From Wuchereria bancrofti (taxonomy: Eukaryota; Nematoda; Chromadorea; Rhabditida; Onchocercidae): DNA of 64,000 bases. How positions within the stretch are numbered: the stretch's first letter is position 1; every line of letters starts with the position of its first letter. The notes under the pieces are model-generated. The model searched no databases. It worked only from the letters and a program-made list of their open reading frames with translations, and was not told the DNA's origin. The DNA lies in NCBI GenBank assembly GCA_005281725.1, contig SSBO01000009.1:4414163-4478162 (forward strand). The letters are read 5' to 3'. A program made the translations under genes and the position numbers. Shown one piece after another: positions 1 to 13,371 of this stretch.

Positions 1-136
1 AAACTTTTCTTCAGTGTATATAACAAAAGTTGAGAAAGAAAATGAGTAACACTCAAAGTATATCACCCAAAGTGAAACTGGAGGGATATGGATTCGACAA
101 GAGTATAATTACTACAAACTATAGAAATAAATATAC
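1..136 (-). other. rps-6 intron (partial)
   Basis: Sequence downstream of the third S6 exon on the minus strand, starting with a GTATAT donor at 136. No further S6 coding sequence is visible before the window edge. Confidence 0.8.
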
Positions 137-1053
137 CTTCTTTTTCGGGTAATTTCCGACGAATAACATACTTCCTAACATCATCATTTTTCGTTAGATT
201 GAACAATTTACGGATTTTGGATGCACGTTTGGGTCCCAAACGGCGAGGAACTGTGGTGTCTGTTAGACCAGGAATTTCCTGTTCACCTGAAGTAGAGCAA
301 ATGCGAAGATTTAATTTCAAAAGGAAAGATCTAACAAATCCTCGAAAACCTTTTTAGTTCCTCGTAGTAAATGCAAAAACTCAGCAGCAATGGGATTTCT
401 TACCTTTCTTTACAATGATTAATGCAAGGGCAGATAAATTAGCGTCAACAATACATCCACGTACTGATTTGCGCTTACGTTCCCCATCCCGACGAGCTCG
501 GTAGCAAGAATGCCCTTTCGACAGTAATAAACGCACGCGTCCATTTGTCAAAACGCCTTGCTTCATTGGAAAACCTTGCTTGTCATTACCACCAGTTATA
601 CGCAAAACATAACCCTAAAAAATACATTTTTCCTCTCAATTATTTACCTTTACCAACAGCAATGATCTGAACATAAAATTAAATCTTCGTTATGAATATA
701 TATATGATGAGAAAAAAAACCTGGAAGTGGAAGCAGTTTGGTAAATTATACAATTCCAATAATCGTTTTCAGAATTGTACGAATAATAAGTTCAATAGTA
801 TATGTCTTACTAAAACGCTGAACAAATCGAACTTAAAAAAGTACAGAAGAATCTCTGTTGAAGGACCAAGGAAAAAAGTTCAAATAGTGGACTAAAAGAT
901 GACCACTCATATTACCTTCCATTCATCACCCAAAGCATCGGCCTCCACTTCCTGCGCCATCCTTTTTTCATAGAAAATTCGTAACTTCTTCTCATCATCA
1001 ATTTCAAAGACTTTCTGACAGCCAGTAGTTGGATATGCTATATTCAATTTCAT
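137..1053 (-). CDS. rps-6: 40S ribosomal protein S6, 5' part (gene continues beyond the left edge)
   Basis: Small-subunit ribosomal protein, cytoplasmic translation. Three exons join in phase: 916-1053 (starts [19 protein letters not shown]), 404-614 (starts [20 protein letters not shown]) and 137-286 (contains DIPGLTD-like [20 protein letters not shown]). Together they give about 166 residues, nearly colinear with the animal S6 N-terminal two thirds (animal S6 is about 245-250 residues). The remaining basic C-terminal exon(s), which carry the S6-kinase phosphorylation tail, must lie left of base 1. Introns have GT donors (GTAAT, GTAAG, GTATA on the minus strand) and CAG/TAG acceptors. A TTTCAG acceptor at 1080-1085 leaves a leader of only 26 bases before the ATG, which fits spliced-leader trans-splicing as is usual for nematode ribosomal protein genes (inference). 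Family identity is very sure. Confidence 0.97.
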
Positions 1054-1085
1054 CCTTCCTTTCTTCTACTCGTGCTCGCCTGAAA

Positions 1086-4000
1086 GCACATGTTAGCACT
1101 GAACTGCATCTATAAATACAAAACAAAATGTTTTTATTCCCTATTGGTACTCTTAAATTACTCCACTATAGATGGAAGACAACTGTACTCATGCTATCTT
1201 CTGAATATTTAGAAGCACTGCATAAAATGATAGGCAAATATCCCTTCAAGAGTTGCAAACAAACCTAAAAAAAGGGACCAACGCGGCGATTAAACACTCT
1301 CAAACCAAATCACAACATTCGTGCTTGTCTTCCGCTTCACGGTCGGGCGGGGAAGGGAATAATAAATGTAACGAAAGATCAAACGTTCTTCTTGATTTTA
1401 TTCTACTTTACTGAGAGTCTACTAAGGTTGAGAGGAACGTAAATCCAAGTCTGAGCATTTAAAAAACCTCTGACAGGAGTCCATCAGTAAGGGGTACTCC
1501 TTTGCCAGGCTTAATCCATACTCAGTCTGAGACAATAACAAAAGCTTAAGATACAAAGGAAAGAGAAAACAGTCTATGAAACTTACCACTACTCTCACAC
1601 TACTTGTCGCCCCCACACTAAACCTATAACACACAACACAAACACACAAGCATAGACCAACCTAACAACCCCCCAAAACAGTCCGTCCAAGTCATCGTAA
1701 CATACACAGATTTTAGAGTAATTTTGGAGCAAGAGAGAAAGACATTCGTAAAATAGTACCGAAATGATGAGAGGCGAAGGCAAAGATACGATGCATTTAA
1801 AGGATACAACTGCGAAGGCAATACATGAATCTAAGAATTCCGTTTGGAGAGTTTAGAAAGCAAATCCGAAAAGAAGAAAAGAGAGCACGCATAAAGCCGG
1901 GGAAGGAAGAGAAGCAGATAAAACAAAAAGAAAACGGCCACTTTAGATTATAGTCATTGTTGTCCAGAGTGACAGCATGAAAATGCTTTCTCACAGGATG
2001 GAAGGAGTGATTGTAAATGATAGTCCATGGTTCTCATAGATAAATTTTTGTGATATGAAACTGTTACTATTAACGGTTGTTACGTGAGTGAGAGAAGTGA
2101 CATTTATGTCTTCGTATATTTCATGCAAGGAAATTTTGGGATGACAGATGAACGGAGAAATCTGCAAAAATTTTAACAAACAAATTTGAATAAATATAAA
2201 GCATATTTGAATAAATATATGTGGAATTAGTCTTTTATTTTTTTTAGAATGTTTGGTAAGGATCAGCTGGTTGGTTAGCGAAAAAAAAAATTAATTGTCC
2301 TACGCCGGCTGAAATACTAAAGTGCAATAAATAATTTGGATCTATTAAATCTGATTTTCCATCCTATTCCTTTTTTCATTTCATTGTTCGCTATTAAAAC
2401 TGCCCGTTTGCTATATGTCCATCCATCTTTCCACTTGATGCAGTCTTTTCATGATGACACTTTAGGGAATACAGTCTAGCGCATCATACCATCTGGACAA
2501 TAGTTGACAAAAGCCTTATACTAAATAGCTACTGTTTATATTTCATTTAACGTAGCATCGATAACGAATTTATTGGGAGTTTTAGATCGAATATCGGAGA
2601 AGAAGACAGTTTTATAAATGTGTTACATGCAACTTTCTTGTGCGATTCAATTTTTTTTTATGGAGAAAAAGCCCACCTCTTTTCATGAAAGCATTTTATT
2701 TACTTCATGTAAGACTCGTTAAAGTAATATCATACATCTCAGTGCTTGGCTATTAATATAATATTTCTGTGATAATAGCTTACTTATAGTTGCCCATTGA
2801 AACAATACTTTAATGTATGAGTAAATTGCATAATTTTATTCATTTACTTGTCGGTAAATTATTAGCACCTCAAGATAAACAACTAGACTTTGCATACTCA
2901 ATTATTTTATTCATAAAATCGAGTTGTTTCCGCCATTCTTTGCTTAGAAATCAATATACTTAGTATTGTGTAACGATGAGTTCTTAAATGTAAGATAGCT
3001 GTTGTAATGTTTGTTTTCAACAAATAATAATTAAATACCGTATATCTGTGTACTTAACAAAGAGAACAACTGGACCTATTTCCTAAGGACAAATAGTTTC
3101 CGAGAATTGTAGCCAATTTTCCAACTCATTAACACTGGCGGTCATTTGATGATGGAATTCACAAGCCATATTAGAAATCAATTCCTGCATATTAAATTAA
3201 AAATTTTCTAAGCATAACTGTTAACCAAAATTTTTATTAATTTAATTATAATGCGAAATTTTCAAAAGCAAGGAAGAAATAAATAGTTGCGGTGTTCAAT
3301 GTAAATAATAATACTAAAGAAGAGGAAATGGAATAAGAGATGAGAAGGGACAAAGACTTAGCTCATTTCTAATAAAATGTTGATAAATTGGAAAGATTGG
3401 AAGAAAAAAGATTTCCGTCTGTAAAAAAAAAAATCGAAAAACTACAATTCCAAAAACCTATTATGATGCTAAAATGCTAAATGTTATAATAGTAGTGGAT
3501 TCTAATGTTTATATTATAAAGTTTCTAGAAACGAAGTGCGAATTATGCTTATATTTCTTTCTTTTTTTTGTTCATACCAGTTTAATTGCCTTCTAGCTTT
3601 TAACTTCCCGTAATAGCCTTATTATGCAGATAGCATTCTGTTAAAAGTTAATTGAATTGGAGGGTGTAGTCAATGTGTTAATAATGGAGAGACAAGAGAA
3701 AGAGTAGAAAAAAAAAGTGAAACATGAGATTTCTGCTACCAAAGTTGACTTCATAAGATTGGATGCCGAAGTTGAATGCCGGAATGATATGTAGTGTTTT
3801 AGATGAGCCTTTCCAGATATATTAGTACATTACTGATAAGTGACTTCTTCATTTTATAAGAAATCCTGAAAAGGTCTGTTGAAACTTCCAACCTTATCAT
3901 AAGTTTGACATTTTATAATTCGATCAATATGTTCATATTAAATCAGATTAGAGGAAATAAAAAAGAAATAAAAAGAGGAAATAAAATTTTGCCCTAAAAG

Positions 4001-5991
4001 TGTAAGGGAGTTCATTCATGTTAATTTTTTAGAACTACCTTGTTCTTGAGGTACTTTCTGTAAATATATATTTACCTTTGAGATAATCTCATGTTCAGGA
4101 ATTTTTGAAAAACATCGATATTTTTGTCTTATCACTCTGCGAGGACTTCCCTTTGTTTTTAATTATTATTCTGAAAATGATTCAATTTATTCTCTATTTC
4201 TTATGTGATTTTCAAAACATTTAGTATTCATGCAATCAATGTGCAGGCATTGTTCAGATATAGTTTTAGTTTCTGTGAGTTATAAGATAAAAATTAATGT
4301 TCCCTCTTCTTCTATTTTTTCAAAATTTGATTACTAAATCAAAAATTTTTGTATCTTATCTTTGAACAATTTTGAAAAATAAAAAATCGAAACAAGCATA
4401 GTTATAAACTCTTAGTTGTCATCTGTCCGTCTATGACATTTGAAGAGGCGGTCTTAAACAGGCATACGATATTCAGTATGTGCGATGATTGCAGTAAAGG
4501 TAATAATGATGTGAAGAAAGGTGAATTATATAAGCAAGTTTTTTTTTTTTTTTTTTTTTTGTAATAGAGACTTCAAAAATTGGGAGTAGCTCACCCAGCC
4601 GCTCGTTTACTTGATTAGCTCTTAACATAAAAGTAATGAATACATTTTCTGCCTTTACATTCTCATCAAACCTATCCTCCATTAAAAGCCCAGAAAATGG
4701 CAATCAAGATATGTTTTGCTAAGCCCTTTTTTCCTTCCGTAATATCATTGTTTTGCTAAGCTTCTGTTGCATAAAGCTATAAGCGACTCTTCACGTTGCA
4801 ACTAAACTATTTACGTGAATGGTATTCAATTTAAACAAATATATTCCTCTTCTAAGTAGCATCTACTAAACAACAGAAAAAAGCTTCCAAATATCTCTTT
4901 CTTATAAATCTTCATCTAACCTATTTCCGCACCAATACAGTCAGATATAAATCTTTTTGCCAACCATACTGTGTTATTTATCATTCGTTGCCTTTATTAG
5001 TAAATCGAAATTATGAAATCTAATCTTATTATGCTCTTCACTGGTCTTATATCTATTTTTCAACATTTTTATGGCTACTGGCTATGACTAGTAGCTATGA
5101 CTAGCAGCTATGGTCACAGAAGAGGGCTTTTACAAATATATGTATATCGATAGAAATTTGCATTTGTTAAAGAATGAGACATTCTTATAGAATGCGTTTG
5201 TTGAAGGGTACATTCGTTATATGTTGATATATTAATTGAAAGATATATTAATTATTTTTGCTGTCGTCATCGTTAATTTCTACTTTTAATAGTAATGACT
5301 TGTTAATTGCAATAAGCGAGCATATGCAAATATTACAAGCCTTGATTGATTCATTAGCCTTCTCGAGTTTATTGAATTTTTCTTTTTTGTTAGGTCTTAC
5401 GTCCTATGCTTTTTTAATATTGCTAAGTTCAAGATTAAAACAAAAAAGATAACTATAAGGAGAAAAAAAATCGGTGTTGTTTTTGGAATTTAAAATCCCT
5501 TGAGGTCCTTCTTATGATAAATGGTCTATACTAAAAATGAAAAGTGGTATAATAATAAACTTATAACAGCTAGAAAAAAAAATTCCTCATAATAGCTTTA
5601 AATATCTAGTTAATCTAAATTTCACGGATAATTTTTTTTTTTTTGATTTTATTTTAATTCCATTTGTGTTACAAATCAAGAAATTAGAAATGTGAAGCAG
5701 CTAAGTGCATCTCTTAGAATATTAACGATATTTAGAATGCTGAACACAAGTCTTTTTTGAAAGCTAATAATCTATGAGTCTCTTCTAAGTCAAAGATGAA
5801 AACTAATGAGAAAAAAAAGACGGCAAATACTCTTATTGACAAAAGGGCGCTGAGCAAAATTTATTTAGCATGAAAGAATTCTGTTAATATTGTATTAACT
5901 TTAGTGGTTAGCTATTTAATTGCTGTTTTTTAGGGGATGATATGAGGAGACCCACTATACTTTTCACCCATATGCAGATGAAAATGTTGCA
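1086..5991. other. AT-rich intergenic region
   Basis: No exon with family similarity and splice support was found on either strand. Open frames at 1422-2179 (minus) lie in a CA/CT-biased stretch and look like composition effects. It contains a poly-T run of about 20 at 4541-4560 and a short imperfect tandem of a 13-mer (AGCTATGACTAG core) near 5080-5115. Confidence 0.7.
1341..1357. promoter_or_regulatory. GC-rich element upstream of rps-6
   Basis: A G/C run (GGTCGGGCGGGGAAGGG) about 290 bases upstream of the S6 start codon stands out in an AT-rich spacer. It could be a promoter element for the ribosomal protein gene. Only composition and position support this. Confidence 0.25.
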
Positions 5992-8900
5992 ATGTTAGGC
6001 TCACAATCATTGAGTTTTCTTCTGAATCGGGCAACAAAATCATTCCGCTCAAGTAGTCGCCATGAAATCACACTTGGAAATAATGACCATCAAAAAAAGG
6101 CACTATCCCACTACGCATTCTGGAACCAGCAAAAACAAACTTTACTTCGATCTCTAGATACCTTGTCTATATCGAATTTGCATGGCCAACGTTGCACCAA
6201 GTAAGTGATAAAAGTGAAAATTGAAAATGTTATTGTAATTGAAATGATGCTTATTTTTCAATTCAAACATGAATTTTGATTCTTATATTAAATTTACTAA
6301 AACTTTAAAAAAACATCTTCAAACTATCACATTGCTTTCTTACACTTCATAGTATCCTTTAAAAAATACCTGGAAAAAATACTGACAAAGCTATTACAAT
6401 CTTTAGGACCTTGATTTGAATTCTTAGACTCATTTGTGCTACAGGCAGTATTATAACTGGATGAAAATAAAAGCTGGAAAATAATGAATTGGTCCTGAAG
6501 AAGGGTCCGACACTAATAGGGATTGAAGTAAAAAGTAAAAAGTGCTTCTCCCAACTTTGGAAATAGAGATTGAAAAAAGAATTGAAGTTGAAAAGAAGAT
6601 GAAAAGTTCCGAATAATTTTCCATTTGGAATGAACATTGAACTGGAAGATAATAGTAATAGTTAATATTAGTGATAGTATTAGTAGTAGTAATGCATGCC
6701 TAAAGCAAAATATAACAAAAATGTGCCTGGTGGGCTGGGCATAGGGTCCAAGACAAGGTTGTAAACAAGTTGCTTAGTAATGCGCTTAAAAATAAAATAT
6801 TCAATTTCATCCTTTTAAGAAGTTCTCATACACTTTTATATTAACTCTTACAGTTTGAATTGAGCTGTTGACTATTTTGATTCGTTTGATTTACTTTCAT
6901 TCAGTTTCAAAATAACACATTGGTTCCTTAAGAAAACCGTTCTTAGTTTTAGTTTAGTCACCCTATTAAATTTTAGTTATCTCAATGTGATAACTTTAGG
7001 ATTTGTGACTTAATTTTACAATTGAAATATTGATGAATTCAAGATGAAGAAGTAAACTGGGCGTACCGAGCTTCAGGACTAATTATTTCGTTATTGTGGT
7101 AGATTGTGGTGGATGCGATTGCTCGGCATTTATCCATAAGTTGCTCAAATCGACCGGCAGTAGCATGACGACGGGTAAGTGTTGATACTTGACTTATTTG
7201 AAGCCACAAAATTCACATATTATGAAATCTGCTAAGAAATATATATTTAAACTCATAAGTTATCATTAAGTGAATTTCAAGTGAGAAATAAAATATACAG
7301 TTTTTCTCGTTTATACTTTTATTATTCGTGCAACTGCTAAAATTACACGAAGTACTGATTGCCACTTGCAATATGTGATCAATTTGTTGTGCTAAATAAA
7401 AGATGCCACAAAGTGTCAAAAAAAGTTGAAATGGTTAGTAATTTGCAGATCGTCAAACCAACGTGATATCATTCCGGATCGGCAATTTAGTAAAACACAT
7501 GACTTTGGCTGAAGTGAACTTTGAAAAAGTAAAAATTCGAAAGCTTTTTAAAAGCGAAATTTGAATTAATTATGGCACATAAGATATTTTGTGACAAGTA
7601 ATGGCATGACCTATCATGTTTCAGCTAATTACAATGGCTAATTTGCATGAATGCAATTTTCTTTAAAATAGTGCTTATCCTATTTACGATTATATTCGTG
7701 TAAACGAATAATCATGAACTACGATGTACTAAAATGAGAAAAGAGATTCAAAATCTCATATTTCCTGATCACACGATAATCGGTCCAGAATATCGTTCAT
7801 TAATGATAAGTTAGCGAGTAAAATTTGAATTTTACCAAATACAATCTGTCATTTCCAAATTTCCAGTTAATGAATTAATAATGAAACAAAAATTAATCTT
7901 AGAGAAATTTTTATCCTTCTTCATAAATGCAACCCAAGCAAAGAACATATTAATCATTCTTTAAATATAACGTGTAAATGCCAGAATAGCATGGAGAATT
8001 TAAAGAGCTTTTTTCAAGTTCTTTTCTGACTACATGTTATAGCAGTCACGAATTATTCATCATCCTTCATCAGAAAAAAACAAATAAATTGTTGATGCAT
8101 AGCTTTTCTTAATATAAAAATGAAAAATATTAAAGTTTTGAAACATTGCTCAAAATTAAATATTACATTATTTTAACTTAAGTAAATGTTAGTGCTATCA
8201 TAAGTTTGAAACTTTTTGATTTTTACTTTCTTATTATTCAAAATAGAAAAGAACAATAATTAGCGAAAGACTGATTAATGTCTGTTATTGATTTACATAA
8301 GTAATGATAAGTTATTACACCAATAAATAGTGATAAACTTATCTTCTCATCTGCATCAATAATATCATGATCTTTACTGATAACTGCTTCCAAGACACTT
8401 ACTGTTATCACAATTAACATAGAAATGAGTAAGAGTTGTATCATCAAAATACAAAACTATATTAGATGATCATGGATTTCTAAGAATTTAGTTGGCTGAA
8501 TTTATAAAATCTATAAATTAACATTCTAGCACGATCTTTGGTCTACTTTGGATTTCGATGGATGTATTCTACTTTATTCAACGAGAAACTCAAATTCATA
8601 TAAATATGCAATGAAAAAACTTTGTAAGTACGAATTGCTTCCTTAGTAATTCTTCCGGTCTTCTTTACAACGAAAATGTAATGCTGAAAATTTGAGCTTT
8701 TTTCTTCCTTTTTTTTGAATTTCTTTTTTTTTTTGAAATTTTTTTTTTTGAATTCACTTGGAGATAGTTTGTGATTTCAGCGCAGTTGAGAGATCTGATG
8801 GAGAAATGTTTATTTTGGTTGATTGGTATCGTTTCTGATCCAGCTTCGCCATCAATTACACCAAGGATTACATCATATGAACGTAACTTTTCTAAAGTAA

Positions 8901-9437
8901 TCTCTCGAGTGATCTAGAAAAAGAGTCATCTAACCATTTACAGATACGGTGGAATTCTCACACCAAAAGTAACAAAGTGTGAATGACAGGCTTAAATGGC
9001 CAGGATTATCAGATAGGAAACAATACAGCATAAGATCAAAACACAGATTTCAGGCCTTAAAATTTTTTTATCATATTTTTCCTTTCAGAAGCTAAAGCTG
9101 AATCCTTAAAAATGAATGCACGGTACTGGGAAGTGATACCAGACGGGAAAACACCGAGGAGTCCGTTAGTGTATCATAAGATCGTTATGGAACTCATATC
9201 TCTAGTCGATAATTCAAACATTGACGCATTTCCTCCAGATAAAATCATTTTTGAATTCAATAAAGAGTCCCAAGCTATACGGAAGGTATCGAAAAGTTGT
9301 GAATATATTTCATTCACATAAATCTCAAATACTTTTTATATTACTTACCAATAACGTGTATCCAAAATTGACAGGTTTGTACATCAGATTGTTCATTTTT
9401 TCCTGACTTAAACAAGCTGTACTGCGATCAAAATTAA
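5992..9437 (+). CDS. unrecognised five-exon protein, about 222 residues
   Basis: Exons 5992-6200, 7077-7174, 8781-8882, 9089-9285 and 9375-9437 join with matching phases (2, 1, 1, 0) to an open frame ending in TAA. All junctions are GT-AG (donors GTAAGT, GTAAGT, GTAACT, GTATCG; acceptors CTTCAG, TTTCAG, TTTCAG, GACAG). The product starts MLGSQSLSFLLNRATKSFRS, has a hydrophobic Cys cluster (FVIVVDCGGCDCSAF) near residues 75-89, a second hydrophobic stretch (CLFWLIGIV) near 115, and a Cys-containing tail (VCTSDCSFF). There is no clear signal peptide or full transmembrane helix. I do not recognise a family. The start is the first in-frame ATG after an in-frame TGA; a TTTTTTAG acceptor at 5925-5932 could be a leader splice site. 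A spliced model of this consistency argues for a real gene, but the function is unknown. Confidence 0.6.
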
Positions 9438-12400
9438 TTACATATTCAATTATTACTTCAAAAAAGGCAGTGAATTTATGTTAGTGTTAGCATTTTAGAG
9501 GAAATTGAAATTGATATAAATTCATCGCTTTTTGAAATTTTTGAGTTTTATTGCTATAAAAAGACTATTTAAAAAAAATGCTCTAAAAACGGCTTACAGT
9601 TGAAATTCTTCAACAGTTTAATTCTTTGGGCCATTTTAAGCCGAAAGGGAATTCAAAGTAACAGGACTTCCTTTCGCAAGTCATTCTTTTACACTTATAT
9701 GCTATATTTCTGAACTAATTTCTTTGGAAAAAAGAAAAAAATCTAAAAAAGGGAAACTTTTTTTGCGTTCTATCAATTTTTAGCAATTTTGACAAATAAT
9801 ACGTAAGTTTTCTTGCGCTATCTATTTCATCATTATTTTTGATTGAAAATTGCTTCTTTAATAAATATATTTCTGAAAATAAAGAATATTTTGTAGCAGC
9901 AGCAAATTTATTTCATCTTTTTAAATTTAAAGGCCAGAAATAATGGAACAAATTCATTGAGAAGAAAACAGCAAGAATGAAGAAAAGCGAAAGATTTGTT
10001 TGGAAATAGTCTTTCCAAGTTTAATTCTTTTGAAGCTTTTTACCAACAATTTCATGCTGCTATGAACAAATAAAACTAATTTAATTAGTTCGCAAAAGGA
10101 TTGCGTATTATTCGAATATTTCCAATGAATTCCGTTCCTGGCAATCAAGAAAGGAGCACTTTTTTCAGTGAAATCAAAAGTTACCAAAAGTTTTCTCTCC
10201 TCATTAATTCACTGCTTTCTACAATACATTTTTTCTGTCCACATTTTCACTTTACTTACTTCAAAAGTTAATTCAAAATTAGTTTCTTTCACCTCTATAA
10301 TAATATAATTTAGTTTTTCCGATGATATAAATAGGAGAATAATGTGCGATTTGGGAAACAGTAGAAATTTCATAAAAGATAATACAAACAGGAATATGAT
10401 GGTCACTTTATATTGAGCGGTATCCTTTGGTTATTTAAGCTGTATTTAGGGAATGTAAGAGTGACAGTATACCATAAATTAGAAAATCGCGGAGCTGGCA
10501 AAAATTTACGATATAAATCGCTTAGATGGAACTGAAATAACTGTAGCTCCACAATAGTTTGTTAATTTTATTGTGAACTTTAGTGAAGAAAGGATCTTAG
10601 AAGCGGAAATGAATTGATATGACTGTTCAGTTACACTTTGTCGTTTTATCACTCCATCATCCTGTCATAGACTCCCATATTTTATCATTCATATAGACTT
10701 CAAGAGATAATTACTTCTGACTTTAGCAGATCGATAGTGCAAGTTAATTCATAACACTCGAATGATTTCCCATCCTAAAAAACTGCTTATTGCTGCCCAA
10801 AAAGCTGAATAATGCTTCAAAGTATGCACAAAACTTTTTTTTTTCTTTGATTAGAACTATCTATGCATAATGGCGGATGTTTCCTCTTGATCACGCGAAA
10901 AAAAATGTGCAATTGTTAAGCTAACCAAGGATGTAATAGGACGTAAATTGGAAGACTAAATCATAAAAGAAAAAGAAGGAAAGGCAATTATAAAATTTCT
11001 GCATTTCAGTCTCGTGCCAAGAAATCATCTTTTTCTTGCGTAATTTACATATTAATTCAATGGAAGGTGATAAAAGGAATAATTCATCTCAACGCTTAAC
11101 AAAATAATGTATTTAACTTCAGCTCAATTTTCATTGTGATAAAAACCAAATGTATCTCTGTACCAAAAATATATAATCATTTGTGAAGATTGTTTAACTA
11201 AATAAACTTGCAATTACGAAATTGAAAAAAGCTTAATTAAAGTTTCATTTTGTTTGCATATGATTAGCCTATTCTTTTTGGTTAAATATGATACCATTTT
11301 TTTAATCAAATGCTGTTACATATAAGTTTAATTAATTTTCTCAAAAAAAGAAAATTGAGATCACATAGTTGAAAATTTCCCAATTTCCTTCCATAATTTA
11401 TTTGATTTTCCAGGCTTTTTGACAAGAATTTTAATAAAAAATACAGACTGAACTTCATTATGATTGATAAGTTATCTTTTGTCATCTATAGAACAAACTA
11501 AGTTAGAATGGAAAATCTTAGATTGTAGTTGATCAAAGTCTCAAATAATATAAACTAATCAATAAAAAAGAAAATAAATTGTCTCTTAAAGTGCATTTAA
11601 GAAATGCTTAATCATTTCGCCCAAGAAATTTTATCAAAAATAGAATAAATTTTGTTATGCAATATTCTTGAAAAATTGCAAATTGTTCTTTTACATTTCA
11701 ACATTGCTAACAAATGTTGTTATCCAGTTTTTTTCTTTTTTTTTAAATTCATTTTAATTAGTGTAATATTTCCTTTTTTCTTTTTCGTTTTTTTTTTTTT
11801 GTACATTTCCTGATTCAAGAAGTATTCTGGCTCTTGTCACAGTAGCCTATCAGAAAATAAAAATTGTCAAAGTCTTTCGTTTGAAGAGTCTATGGATGCC
11901 AAATAAAACTATATTTGAAAATGAAAAATACTAAATTTGAAAAGTAATGAAAAACATATCTATCTTCAGTAGAGATCTAGAAGTAGTAGTTTAAAGTGAT
12001 GAATTTTGCTCTTTGTTGAAAGTAATATATTGATGGGATTAAATTACCGCAATTTATTATTTACCCTTATAAAGACAATATCAGTAAAGCAAACTATTTG
12101 TGCCAACTATGTGTAACTTTATGAGAGCAAACACTGCTGGATGTTGTCGTTATTTTGGATCAATTATTTTCTTAAAAAGAAAAAACAAAAGTGTACCATA
12201 GAGTAAGAGAAATTTTTGTGAAATATTCAATAACTGCAAAAATATCAAAATCATCTTCACTGAAGTAAACAGGTAGTTTAAATGTAATGGACCACAATTT
12301 TCGTTCTAAATAAATTAACGATTGTCTTAAAATAATGAAAGTACACGTATACATATATAAACAAAAGTAGATGTAAAAAAAAAGGCTACCTACGTAAGCA

Positions 12401-13371
12401 CATAAAATAAAATTGACTTATCCAATCAGAAAAACCAATAAATTATGTTTGTTTATTATCTTTGTGTTTGTATATTAACAAACTGATAAAGACTGCAATA
12501 TAATTCACTGCTACATAATAATAAAAAATTACTTTTTATTATACATTTACAACAAGCAAATCTTTTTTCGTCAATTTCATGAAGTAACAGCGACGAATCG
12601 GAATTACGAATTCCTCGAGATTACAATGAAATTAACAGTTGCATCACAAACTTTCTATATTTCATTGTATGACGAATAAATGTATTCACAAAATTTATCA
12701 TTGATTATTTCGCAAATGTTACCACCACTGTTCGTTATCATAATTATATCATTGTTAGATGACATCTACTTTGTTGAATGTCATGCATCTTTGACTCAAA
12801 AAATTCGTCCCTGTTTCATGTTAGATAGAAAATTTCTGACTGAATCAGTTTATCCTGAACTGAAATGCATAAATAAAATTTAAGTTGGCAGAGATTAATT
12901 TGTTCAGATAAAAAGAAAAAAAAAGAAATAGAAGATTTGTCATTTTGAGCATATGGCTGTGAACAAAAATAAATGCAGACGCACCTGTTATGTTACACTA
13001 ATTCTTCAAATTATTTCTTATTTTCCCTTCCTGCAAAGAAAAAGAAAAAAACAATTAAAAAAAGACAGCTGAAACGAACTACATATTCTCATGTTTTATT
13101 GAATTTATCTCTCTCTTTACTCTTCTCAACTTCAAAACTTTGTTCTATCATTTATTGGAACGATCCATTACTATCCTTAACTTCCAATGACAGTAAGTTA
13201 AAATTTTTATTCGCAGACATGAAATTTCATAAAGAATTCTTGCATAGCTCCCAAAAAAAGCTGGATAGATCATATATGTAATGAATTACTTGAATCCGTA
13301 AATCATTTCGCGGTTTTTTAATTAAAATGGAATTTTAATTAAAATTTAAAAAGTAATACTGACAATACTTC
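9438..13371. other. AT-rich intergenic region
   Basis: No supported exon. Small open frames at 12680-12883 and 12973-13281 (plus) are low-complexity and without splice support. The missing first exon of the following light-chain gene should lie at the right end of this stretch. Confidence 0.6.

Noticed and set aside
1422..2179. Cluster of minus-strand open frames of 60-75 codons
   Set aside because: The strand is CA/purine-biased and the frames overlap in different registers. Products are Cys/Leu/Phe-rich without motifs or splice partners.
4541..4560. Poly-T tract (and the poly-A tract at 63537-63556) as retroposon tails
   Set aside because: No adjacent body, open frame or target duplication was seen; plain homopolymers are common in AT-rich DNA.
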